A stretch of DNA of 5,417 bases. Origin: Acidobacteriota bacterium (GTDB taxonomy: Bacteria; Acidobacteriota; Terriglobia; Bryobacterales; Bryobacteraceae). Both the position numbers and the translations under genes were made by a program. The notes under the pieces are model-generated. The model did not search any database, was not told the DNA's origin, and was given only the letters and a program-made list of their open reading frames with translations. The DNA is taken from positions 1-5,417 of the forward strand of contig CANIFK010000417.1 in assembly GCA_947466555.1 (NCBI GenBank). The letters run 5' to 3'. Of the stretch, positions 1 to 5,417 are shown in pieces (the first letter of the stretch is position 1; each line of letters begins with the position of its first letter).

Positions 1-503
1 ACGTGAAGTACAAGGGGTTGAGCATTCACCAGGTGCTGCAGCTGACGATCGCCGAGGCGCTGCGGTTCTTCCACGAGACGCCGAAACTGGTGAACAAGTT
101 GAAGGTGCTGCACGAGGTGGGACTGGGCTATTTGCGGCTGGGGCAATCGGCCACGACGCTCTCCGGCGGCGAGGCGCAGCGCGTAAAACTTGCGGCGCAT
201 TTGGCGCAGTCGTCTTCCGATGGGACGTTGTTCCTGTTCGACGAGCCGACTACGGGCTTGCACTTCGACGATATCCGGAAGTTGTTGGATGCCTTCCAGC
301 GGCTGATCCACAACGGCGGTTCGATTCTATTGATTGAGCACAATCTGGAAGTGATCCGCGCGGCGGATTGGGTGATCGACCTGGGACCGGAGGGCGGCGG
401 CGGCGGCGGCCGGATCGTGAGTGCGGGAACACCGGAGGAGATTGCGAAGCTTGAAGATTCGCATACCGGGCGGTTCCTGCGAGAGATGTTGGGGAGCGCT
501 TAG
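1..503 (+). CDS. uvrA: UvrA, excinuclease ABC subunit A, C-terminal part (5' truncated)
   Basis: This is the damage-recognition ATPase of UvrABC nucleotide excision repair, a cytoplasmic DNA-binding dimer that loads UvrB at lesions. About 166 C-terminal residues of a protein normally near 940 are present. They hold the second ABC ATPase half: the signature LSGGEAQRVKLA (fragment residues 53-64), Walker B with catalytic Glu in LFLFDEPTTGLH (76-87), and the H-loop in LLIEHN (109-114). The typical UvrA ending DLGPEGG...GTPEEI follows. The GTG at base 3 is an internal Val codon (family members read V-[RK]-Y-K-G here), not a start; the frame is open to the window edge. The upstream zinc finger and Walker A lie outside. 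A run of six GGC codons gives a six-glycine stretch where relatives usually have an interrupted Gly loop. The next gene begins 11 bp after the stop, so cotranscription is possible. The identification is very secure. Confidence 0.97.
   Translation, partial: VKYKGLSIHQVLQLTIAEALRFFHETPKLVNKLKVLHEVGLGYLRLGQSATTLSGGEAQRVKLAAHLAQSSSDGTLFLFDEPTTGLHFDDIRKLLDAFQRLIHNGGSILLIEHNLEVIRAADWVIDLGPEGGGGGGRIVSAGTPEEIAKLEDSHTGRFLREMLGSA
393..410 (+). repeat. GGC trinucleotide repeat, six copies, inside uvrA
   Basis: Six uninterrupted GGC units are all in frame as Gly codons, in the glycine-rich loop just before the last strand of UvrA. Homologues such as E. coli UvrA have Gly residues here broken by Ser, Asp or Lys. 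Slippage would add or remove single glycines without a frameshift. Confidence 0.85.
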
Positions 504-514
504 ACTAAAGGCGT

Positions 515-1726
515 ATGTTGCCGACACTCCTTCTCGCATTCTGGCTGCAGGCGGCCGATCCGGCCGCGGATGGCATGAAGGCATTGGAAGGCCAGAAGTA
601 CGAAGAGGCTGTGAAGCTGTTTGGCCAGGCGTTGGAGAAGGACAAGGAAGATATTTCGGCGCAGTTCCATTTGGGGCTTTCGCTGAGTCTACTGAATCGC
701 GATCCGGAAGCGATTGCGGCCTACAAGAAAGTTCTGGTGATGAAGCCAGGGCTGTTTGAGGCACAGTTAAACCTGGGTGTGTTGCATCTCCGGCAGAAGC
801 AGTTCGCGGAGGCTGCGGCGCTTTTGGAAGAAGCCCGGAAACAGAAACCGGCCGAGTACCGTCCGAACTATTACATGGGCGAAGCGTTGATTGGCCTGGG
901 TAAATTAGAGGACGCGGAGGCCCCGCTACGGGCGGCGCTGCAGGCCGATGCCAAACGGCCGGAGGCGATGGTGGCGATGGGCCGGGCGCTGGCGCGGCAG
1001 GGCCGGGTGAAAGAGAGTTCGACGTGGTTCGCAGACGCGGCAGCTGCGGACACGGCCTATCGTGACGCGCTGTTGGAACTGGCCTCCTATCACGAGCAGG
1101 CGAAGAACCGCGAAGCGGCGATTGCGATCTACAAGCAGTTCCCGGACAACGCCGGGGCGCGGGAGCGCATGGGCGTGTTGTTGCTGGAAAATGGCCAGGC
1201 AGCGGACGCGGTAGCGGAGTTGGAGAACGCGGTGAAGACGTCGCCAACGGCGGCGAACCGCTTCGCGCTTGCTACGGCGTACCTGAAATCAAAGCAGAAC
1301 GACAAGGCGCTTCCGCTGATCGCCTCGGCGGTGGAACAGGAACCGCGGAACGTGGAACTGCGGTTGACGTTGGGGCGATTGCTGCGGGAAGCGAAGAATA
1401 TGCCGGGAGCGGCGAAGGAGTTCTACAACGCAGCGCAGGCGGACCCGAAATCACTGGTGGCGTGGCGGGAGTTGTCCTCGACTCTATTCCTGCTGGAGAA
1501 CTATCAAGGCGCACTCCTGGGCTTCGATAAACTGCGCGCGTTGGGTGAAGAGACGCCGGGCGAGCTGTACCTGCGGGCGCTGTGCTATGACCGGATGAAG
1601 CTGTACAAAGAGGCTCTGCCGGCGTACGAAAAGTTCCTGGCGGCGAGCGCGGGCAAGAGTCCTGAAGAAGAGTTCAAGGCGCGCCAGCGGGTGCGGGTGG
1701 TAAAGAAAGTGCTGGACAAGAAATGA
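515..1726 (+). CDS. Secreted tetratricopeptide-repeat (TPR) protein
   Basis: This 403-residue protein of stacked TPR helical hairpins is probably a periplasmic or envelope protein-interaction scaffold; no catalytic domain is visible. Residues 1-13 (MLPTLLLAFWLQA) form a short hydrophobic export signal, unusually without an N-terminal Lys or Arg, with likely cleavage before ADPAADG. TPR units start at about residue 15 (GQKYEEAVKLFGQALEKD), 48 (LNRDPEAIAAYKKVL) and 82 (RQKQFAEAAALLEEARKQ), and continue to about 380 with a last unit in KLYKEALPAYEKFLAA. The C-terminus is basic (RQRVRVVKKVLDKK). The ATG at 515 follows the uvrA stop by 11 bp with AAAGG at 507-511, a rather close ribosome-binding site. 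Its stop overlaps the next start (ATGA). The fold is certain. The role is unknown, and the two following small secreted proteins are the likeliest partners. Confidence 0.9.
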   Translation: MLPTLLLAFWLQAADPAADGMKALEGQKYEEAVKLFGQALEKDKEDISAQFHLGLSLSLLNRDPEAIAAYKKVLVMKPGLFEAQLNLGVLHLRQKQFAEAAALLEEARKQKPAEYRPNYYMGEALIGLGKLEDAEAPLRAALQADAKRPEAMVAMGRALARQGRVKESSTWFADAAAADTAYRDALLELASYHEQAKNREAAIAIYKQFPDNAGARERMGVLLLENGQAADAVAELENAVKTSPTAANRFALATAYLKSKQNDKALPLIASAVEQEPRNVELRLTLGRLLREAKNMPGAAKEFYNAAQADPKSLVAWRELSSTLFLLENYQGALLGFDKLRALGEETPGELYLRALCYDRMKLYKEALPAYEKFLAASAGKSPEEEFKARQRVRVVKKVLDKK

Positions 1727-2148
1727 CACGTCGCTATGCGGTGTTGCTGTGTTCGGGACTGGTGGCGGCAGCCGACCTGGCGAGCGTAAAGGCGGAGCCG
1801 AACCTTGAAAAACGTTCGGAAAAAGCGCTGGTTTTCGCCGGAGAGATCCTGACGGCGATGCGGGCGGAACTGGATCGCAACGATGTGGAGAAGATCAAAG
1901 ACCAGTTGAAGGAGTTCCAGGGCGCGGTGGATCTTTCGGTGGATTCGCTGAAGGCTACAGGGAAGAACGCGCGCCGGAATCCCAAATATTTCAAACGAGC
2001 CGAGCTACGGCTCCGCGATCTGCTGCGGCGGCTGGAGACGTTTAAACGCGACATGAGCTTCGACGACCGGCCGGTGCTGGACGGGGTGTTGGAACACATG
2101 GGCAAGAAGATTGACGAGCTGGTGGAAGCCACCTTGCGGGGGTCATGA
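1723..2148 (+). CDS. Small exported helical protein, function unknown
   Basis: This 141-residue protein is not recognised as a named family. The N-terminus MTRRYAVLLCSGLVAAADLA has a basic start, a hydrophobic core and an Ala-rich end, which fits a signal peptide cut after about residue 17 or 24. The Cys at residue 10 lies in VLLC, which lacks the small residue a lipobox needs before Cys, so a lipoprotein is unlikely. The rest is predicted to be all helical and highly charged: KALVFAGEILTAMRAELDR, then DQLKEFQGAVDLSVDSL, a basic patch KNARRNPKYFKRAELRLRDL, and an acidic ending. The start shares ATGA with the stop of the TPR gene, so translation is probably coupled; only weak purine-rich sequence precedes it. 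It ends in another ATGA overlap with the following gene. A periplasmic helical-bundle partner of the TPR protein is an inference from context. Confidence 0.8.
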   Translation: MTRRYAVLLCSGLVAAADLASVKAEPNLEKRSEKALVFAGEILTAMRAELDRNDVEKIKDQLKEFQGAVDLSVDSLKATGKNARRNPKYFKRAELRLRDLLRRLETFKRDMSFDDRPVLDGVLEHMGKKIDELVEATLRGS

Positions 2149-2777
2149 TGAAGCTGATTCTTTTAGCGATTCTGGCGGTTGCTCTGGCGGCGCAGGACAA
2201 GGATTTCCTGACCGGCGACGAAGTGGATCAGGTCCGGTTGGTTCAGGAGCGCAACGAGCGACTGCAGTTGTACATGCACTTCGCCAAGCAGCGCGTGGAC
2301 CAGGTGGAAAGCCTGTTGAAGCGAGACAAGGCGGGGCGGAGCCTGATGATCCACGACCTGCTGGAGCAGTACACGAAGATCATTGAAGCCGCCGATACAG
2401 TGACCGATGATGCACTGAAGCGGAAGGTGGATGTGGTGCTGGGCGTGAAGGCGTTGGCGGACGCGGAGAAGGGTTTGCTGGCGCGGTTGGAAAAGGTTCG
2501 TGAGGCGCAGCCCAAGGATATGGCCCGGTATGAATTGGCGCTGGAGACCGCGATTGAGACGACCAAGGATTCGGTGGAATTGGCGCAGGAGGATCTGAAC
2601 GCGCGCGGGCAATCGGTGATCGACAAGGCGACTCGCGAAAAGAAGGAGCGGGACGCGCTGCTGTCGACCAAAGAGCAGTCGGAGAAGAAGGTCAGCGAGA
2701 AGAAAGAAGCCGAGACGCAGAGCAAGCGGAAGGCGCCCACTCTGCGCAAGAAGGGTGAGACAGTCCCGCCTAAGTGA
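2145..2777 (+). CDS. Exported coiled-coil protein with Lys-rich tail, function unknown
   Basis: This 210-residue protein has a clear signal peptide, MMKLILLAILAVALA, with likely cleavage before AQDKDFLTG. The mature part is cysteine-free, strongly charged and heptad-like, so probably long helices or coiled coil: QVRLVQERNERLQLYMHFAK at about 29-48, LLEQYTKIIEAADTV at about 72-86, then ALADAEKGLLARLEKVREA and YELALETAIETTKDSVELAQ. From about residue 163 it becomes a low-complexity Lys/Glu tail (KEKKERDALL, SEKKVSEKKEAETQSKRK) ending in VPPK. The start overlaps the previous stop (ATGATG; either of two adjacent ATGs could be used), with GGGGG at 2138-2142 as a good ribosome-binding site. The last 8 bp overlap the convergent selenoprotein-like gene on the other strand. 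No named family is recognised. An envelope-associated role with the two preceding proteins is inferred from the coupled arrangement. Confidence 0.85.
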   Translation: MMKLILLAILAVALAAQDKDFLTGDEVDQVRLVQERNERLQLYMHFAKQRVDQVESLLKRDKAGRSLMIHDLLEQYTKIIEAADTVTDDALKRKVDVVLGVKALADAEKGLLARLEKVREAQPKDMARYELALETAIETTKDSVELAQEDLNARGQSVIDKATREKKERDALLSTKEQSEKKVSEKKEAETQSKRKAPTLRKKGETVPPK

Positions 2778-3114
2778 GCAGTTCGCGGTAGGCGTCCTCT
2801 TCGAAACCAATCACGAGTCGCTTACCGACAAAGAACGCTGGAGCGCGGAGGTTCCCGCTGGGACCGATGATGAGAGCCTCAATGGCGGCGTCATCGGCGT
2901 CTTTCGGATTTTCCAGCCGCTTCACGGTCTTGCCCTTGGCGGAGATGATCGCCTCGGCCGTGCGGGCGAGGCGAAGGGCTTCGTCCCGGCCAATGGTATT
3001 TTTCTTTGCGTCGACACGGGTTGCAACGTCGACCTTGTTTTTCGCAAGAAACTCTTGCGTTCGTCCGCAGGTGGTTCAACCTTGGCGGTGGTAGGACCAG
3101 GAAATGGATTTCAT
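2770..3114 (-). CDS. Putative selenoprotein, ArsC/Spx-like thioredoxin fold with UxxC motif (in-frame TGA read as Sec)
   Basis: Reading the minus strand from ATG at 3114-3112 gives 12 codons (MKSISWSYHRQG), an in-frame TGA at 3078-3076, then 101 more sense codons to TAG at 2772-2770. With TGA as selenocysteine the product has 114 residues. The TGA falls at the N-terminal position of a redox motif, U13-T-T-C16, after a first beta strand and followed by helix GRTQEFLAKNKVDV. This is the layout of Spx (C-T-S-C), ArsC and YffB. The end also fits that fold: LRAPAFFVGKRLVIGFEEDAYRELL has the Arg...Pro and final strand-Gly-Phe/Tyr-helix seen in ArsC/Spx/YffB. An in-frame TAG lies just upstream at 3126-3124, and this ATG is the only start codon before the TGA. 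After the TGA the first possible start is GTG at codon 64, too late to give a fold. A hairpin 23 nt after the TGA resembles a SECIS. Its role is probably cytoplasmic thiol/selenol redox; the substrate is unknown. Alternatives are a nonsense-mutated pseudogene or a sequencing error. I do recall ArsC-family members being reported as selenoproteins. Confidence 0.82.
3043..3059 (-). promoter_or_regulatory. Candidate bacterial SECIS hairpin for UGA decoding
   Basis: On the minus-strand RNA, CGCAAGA (3059-3053) pairs perfectly with UCUUGCG (3049-3043) around a three-base loop GUU (3052-3050). The loop begins 23 nt after the UGA at 3078-3076. Bacterial SECIS elements sit inside the coding region directly after the UGA, with a short apical loop that has a G in its first positions, bound by SelB. 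The known spacing is roughly 16-37 nt, and this hairpin meets each criterion. A weak lower stem of ACCU (3072-3069) with AGGU (3035-3032) is possible. Pairing was judged by eye; no folding energy was computed. Confidence 0.72.
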
Positions 3115-3147
3115 TTCTCGAAGCTACCACGGTATCCTTAGGGTTTC
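3115..3147. promoter_or_regulatory. 33-bp divergent intergenic region between selenoprotein gene and gcvT
   Basis: Both start regions must be served by these 33 bp and by flanking coding sequence. A short near-palindrome TACC-AC-GGTA lies at 3125-3134. TATCC (3133-3137) is repeated inverted as GGATA (3150-3154) across the gcvT start. AGGG at 3140-3143 is a close ribosome-binding site for gcvT, and GAG at 3119-3117 is a weak one for the minus-strand gene. No convincing -35/-10 pair is visible on either strand, and there is no room for a glycine riboswitch between the genes. An operator function for the palindrome is speculative. Confidence 0.35.
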
Positions 3148-4263
3148 ATGGATAGCGTTTCTGGAGTCCTCCGCAAGACGCCGCTCAACGCGGTGCATCG
3201 CGCTTCTGGCGCGAAGATGGTTGATTTCGGCGGCTGGGACATGCCCGTGCAGTATTCGGGAATCCTGGACGAACACGCGACGGTCCGCAACAAGGTCGGC
3301 CTGTTCGATGTCTCCCACATGGGCGAGATTGAAGTGCGCGGACCGCAGGCGCTGGCGCTGGTCAACTGGGTCTCGTGCAATGACGCTGCGAAGCTGGCCG
3401 TTGGCCAGGCGCACTATAGCGGGCTGATCCTGGAGGGCGGCGGGTTCGTGGACGACATTCTGGTCCACAAGTTTGCCGACGATCATTTTTTCCTGTGCGT
3501 GAATGCGTCGAATCAGGACAAAGACTTCGCGCACATCGCCGAACAGAATTCGCTTCGCGGTTTCGACGCCACGGTGGAGAACATTGGCCCGACTCTTTCG
3601 CAAATCGCCGTGCAGGGGCCGCGCGCCGTTGAAACGCTGCAGAAGCTGACGGCTACCGAACTGGCGCCAATCAAGTATTACTGGTTCACCACCGGCGAAG
3701 TGTCCGGCGTACCGGCGACCATCGCGCGCACGGGCTACACGGGTGAAGACGGGTTCGAAATTTATGTCCCGAACGCGGAAGCCCCGCGGTTGTGGGCAGA
3801 GTTGATGTCGGCGGGCGAGGAGTTCGGCATCAAACCGGCCGGCCTGGGCGCGCGGAATACGCTGCGTTTGGAAGCCGCCATGGCGCTGTACGGGCACGAA
3901 ATCAACGACGAATTGAACCCGCTGGAAGCCGGGTTGAGCTGGCTCGTGAAGCTCAACAAAGGCGACTTCCTGGGTAAGGCGAAGTTGGAAGAAATCAAGG
4001 CCGCCGGGTTGAAGCGCAAGCTCTGCGGGTTCAAGATGACAGGCCGCGGCATTGGCCGCGATGGGTATGAAATCCAGTTGGACGGGACGGCGGCCGGGTG
4101 GGTGACCTCCGGCGGGCCCGGGCCGACAGTGAACATGAATATCGGCTTGTGTTACCTCCCGGTGGAGAAAGCCAACACCGGACAGGTGATTCAAGTTATG
4201 ATTCGCAATCAGGCAGTTGACGCGGAAGTGATTCCGACGCCCTTCTACAAGCGAGCAAAATAA
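3148..4263 (+). CDS. gcvT: Glycine cleavage system T protein (aminomethyltransferase)
   Basis: GcvT transfers the methylene group from aminomethyl-lipoyl GcvH to tetrahydrofolate, releasing ammonia and 5,10-methylene-THF (EC 2.1.2.10), in the cytoplasm. At 371 residues it has the normal family length. Visible motifs are KMVDFGGWDMPVQY (23-36), FDVSHMGEIEV (53-63), GGGFVDDILV (97-106) with the conserved Asp pair 102-103 that includes the catalytic Asp, ARTGYTGEDGFEIY (193-206), GLGARNTLRLEAAMALYGHE (232-251), and a C-terminal GCV_T_C domain with a PTPFYKR ending. Residue 237 is Asn where most relatives have Asp (GARD). The ATG at 3148 gives the usual short leader before TPL...H. Its stop TAA shares its last A with the gcvH start, so the two are translationally coupled. 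It is divergent from the selenoprotein-like gene. The assignment is secure. Confidence 0.97.
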   Translation: MDSVSGVLRKTPLNAVHRASGAKMVDFGGWDMPVQYSGILDEHATVRNKVGLFDVSHMGEIEVRGPQALALVNWVSCNDAAKLAVGQAHYSGLILEGGGFVDDILVHKFADDHFFLCVNASNQDKDFAHIAEQNSLRGFDATVENIGPTLSQIAVQGPRAVETLQKLTATELAPIKYYWFTTGEVSGVPATIARTGYTGEDGFEIYVPNAEAPRLWAELMSAGEEFGIKPAGLGARNTLRLEAAMALYGHEINDELNPLEAGLSWLVKLNKGDFLGKAKLEEIKAAGLKRKLCGFKMTGRGIGRDGYEIQLDGTAAGWVTSGGPGPTVNMNIGLCYLPVEKANTGQVIQVMIRNQAVDAEVIPTPFYKRAK

Positions 4264-4640
4264 TGTATCCGGACAATTACAAGTACACGAAAGAACATGA
4301 GTGGATCCTGGTTGAAGGGGACACGGGCACCATTGGCATTACCGATCACGCGCAGCATGAGCTGGGCGACATCGTCTATGTCGACCTGCCGAAGGCAGGG
4401 ACTGGTGTCGAGCAGGGCAAGGCGCTCGGCTCAGTGGAATCGGTGAAGGCGGTTTCGGATATCTATTCGCCGGTTACGGGCGAAGTGATCGAGTCGAACG
4501 GCGACCTGTCGGGCGCGCCGGAGAAATTGAACTCCGATCCCCATGGCGCCGCGTGGCTGGTGAAGGTGAAGTTGTCGAACCTGAGCGAGATCGACGGACT
4601 GATGTCGGCTGCCGACTATCAGGCCTACCTGGGCGAATAA
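4263..4640 (+). CDS. gcvH: Glycine cleavage system H protein (lipoyl carrier)
   Basis: GcvH is the small lipoylated shuttle that carries the aminomethyl group from the P protein to GcvT and is reoxidised by the L protein. The protein has 125 residues, close to the usual 125-130. It shows the standard opening YKYTKEHEWI (6-15), GITDHAQHELGDIVYVDLP (25-43), and the lipoyl-lysine motif GSVESVKAVSDIYSPVTG with the modified Lys at 62. The family ending, a proline- and asparagine-containing hinge (APEKLNSDPHGAAWLVKVK) then a Tyr near the C-terminus, is present. The start overlaps the gcvT stop by one base (TAATG) without a strong ribosome-binding site of its own, implying coupling. The next gene starts 2 bp after its stop. 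The gcvP and lpd partners are not in this window. The assignment is secure. Confidence 0.97.
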   Translation: MYPDNYKYTKEHEWILVEGDTGTIGITDHAQHELGDIVYVDLPKAGTGVEQGKALGSVESVKAVSDIYSPVTGEVIESNGDLSGAPEKLNSDPHGAAWLVKVKLSNLSEIDGLMSAADYQAYLGE

Positions 4641-4642
4641 GC

Positions 4643-5417
4643 GTGTGGAAGCGGCAGGCGCTGATCGTCATTGCCTTCGTGCTGGCGATCCGCCTGCCGT
4701 TTTTGACCCAGCCGATTCAGGGCGACGACATCTACTACCTGTTCGGCGCGCAACACGCGCAGATTGAGCCACTCCACCCGAAACACACGGCGTACGCGTT
4801 TCAGGGCGATGTGGTCTCCATGCAGGGCCACCCACACCCGCCGTTCAACGCGTGGTACCTGGGCGCGATTCTGGCGCTGGCGAAGGATGTCCACGAGGTG
4901 CCGTTTCACGCGGCCTATCTGCCGTTTTCGTTGATCGCGGCGTTGTCCGCGCTGGCTATCGCCCGGCGATTTACGGAACGCGCGCTGCTGGCGACACTGC
5001 TGTTCTGTGCCGTCCCGGCGTTTGTGATCAATGGCACATCGCTCGAAAGCGATCTGCCGCTATTGGCGTTCTGGCTATTAGCAACCGCGCTCTTCCTGGC
5101 CGACCGCATGGCGCTGGCCGCCGTGGCGATGGTCGGCGCGGCGATGTGCGGATACCAGAGCGTGGTACTGGTGCCAATCCTGTTTCTGGTGCGGCGGCCA
5201 GTGCATTGGGTGCTTGCAGTGATACCGGTCACGCTGGCAGCGTATGAACTCTGGGAGCGCGCCACCTCCGGCGCCATGCCGGCACAAGTGCTGACGGGAT
5301 ACTTCGGCACCTACGGACTGCAAAGGGTGGAGAACAAGCTTCGCAATGCCGGAGCGCTGACGGCGCACATGGCGTGGCTGGTGACGCCGATTGCGGCCGT
5401 GGGCGTGTTCCGCCACG
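4643..5417 (+). CDS. Membrane glycosyltransferase, GT39/GT-C like (3' truncated)
   Basis: This open frame starts at GTG 4643, two bases after the gcvH stop, and stays open for 258 codons to the window end, so the C-terminal half or more is missing. The product is strongly hydrophobic. A first membrane helix spans about residues 6-20 (ALIVIAFVLAIRLPF). A loop with the acidic pair D28-D29 in QGDDIYYL matches the catalytic D-D/E motif in the first extracytoplasmic loop of GT-C enzymes (PMT/ArnT/GT39). Then comes GHPHPPFNAWYLGAIL (62-77), resembling the conserved HPP segment of GT39-like proteins, and at least five more membrane helices (about 90-110, 114-130, 139-170, 172-186, 190-206). Such enzymes move sugars from polyprenyl-phosphate donors to lipids or proteins on the outer face of the membrane. 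The first in-frame ATG is at codon 60, beyond the catalytic loop, so GTG is preferred. Donor and acceptor cannot be inferred, and the link to gcvTH appears positional only. Confidence 0.82.
   Translation, partial: MWKRQALIVIAFVLAIRLPFLTQPIQGDDIYYLFGAQHAQIEPLHPKHTAYAFQGDVVSMQGHPHPPFNAWYLGAILALAKDVHEVPFHAAYLPFSLIAALSALAIARRFTERALLATLLFCAVPAFVINGTSLESDLPLLAFWLLATALFLADRMALAAVAMVGAAMCGYQSVVLVPILFLVRRPVHWVLAVIPVTLAAYELWERATSGAMPAQVLTGYFGTYGLQRVENKLRNAGALTAHMAWLVTPIAAVGVFRH

Noticed and set aside
327..1247. Minus-strand open frame of 306 codons opposite uvrA and the TPR gene
   Set aside because: Its Pro/Ser/Arg-rich low-complexity translation is antisense to two clear coding regions.
1723..1800. 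Lipoprotein signal in the 141-residue exported protein
   Set aside because: The only Cys (residue 10) is preceded by Leu-Leu, not the small residue required at -1 of a lipobox, and it lies too early within the hydrophobic core.
3076..3078. Reading the TGA as a pseudogenising nonsense mutation
   Set aside because: The rest of the frame is intact, the TGA is exactly at the catalytic Cys position and a SECIS-like hairpin follows. It is kept as the main alternative because the Sec machinery cannot be seen in this window.
2891..3130. Minus-strand 79-codon frame over the start of the selenoprotein-like gene
   Set aside because: It is a different frame of the same strand and has no family signal. 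It is open only because the true frame is closed by TGA.
3110..3138. Sigma-70-like promoter for gcvT (TTCATT with TATCCT, 17-bp spacing)
   Set aside because: It matches the consensus in only three and four of six positions and leaves almost no leader before the ATG, so it is too weak to annotate.
2755..3141. Plus-strand open frame of 128 codons in the gap before gcvT
   Set aside because: It has no recognisable domain and is antisense to the ArsC/Spx-like frame, which shows clear fold motifs. It also overlaps the end of the coiled-coil gene.
3060..3147. Glycine riboswitch upstream of gcvT
   Set aside because: Only 33 bp are non-coding, and the upstream sequence is explained by the minus-strand gene. 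No tandem aptamer-like helices were seen.
3124..4194. Long minus-strand open frame of 356 codons opposite gcvT
   Set aside because: It is a shadow of gcvT in high-GC sequence. The translation is rich in Arg, His, Pro and Gln, with no family resemblance, while the plus strand is an unmistakable GcvT.

Overview
The window is GC-rich and densely packed with bacterial chromosomal genes. It resembles an Acidobacteriota genome of the Solibacter/Bryobacter type. That placement is inferred from the style of the short secreted helical and TPR proteins, the tightly coupled starts and the UvrA/GcvT sequences; no marker gene proves it.

Layout: (1) Bases 1-503 are the 3' end of uvrA. After 11 bp comes a run of three coupled genes (515-2777): a secreted TPR protein followed by two small exported helical proteins of unknown function, each joined to the previous gene by a 4-bp ATGA overlap. 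(2) On the opposite strand, 3114-2770, lies a small gene that conventional ORF calling misses because an in-frame TGA falls at codon 13. Read through, it encodes a 114-residue ArsC/Spx-like thioredoxin-fold protein whose TGA occupies the first position of a CxxC motif (U13-T-T-C16). A perfect 7-bp hairpin with a GUU apical loop lies 23 nt after the TGA, as expected of a bacterial SECIS element. I read it as a selenoprotein gene. It overlaps the end of the third secreted-protein gene by 8 bp, tail to tail. (3) Divergent from it, with only 33 bp between starts, is gcvT, then gcvH (1-base overlap), then, 2 bp on, a GTG-started GT39-like membrane glycosyltransferase that runs off the window.

How the parts work together: UvrA belongs to nucleotide excision repair. 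The three secreted proteins probably act together in the envelope, but their task is unknown. GcvT and GcvH are two of the four glycine cleavage proteins; the P and L proteins are not here. The putative selenoprotein implies that the organism has selenocysteine machinery (SelA, SelB, SelD and the selC tRNA) elsewhere. No RNA genes, mobile elements, CRISPR arrays or convincing terminators are visible.
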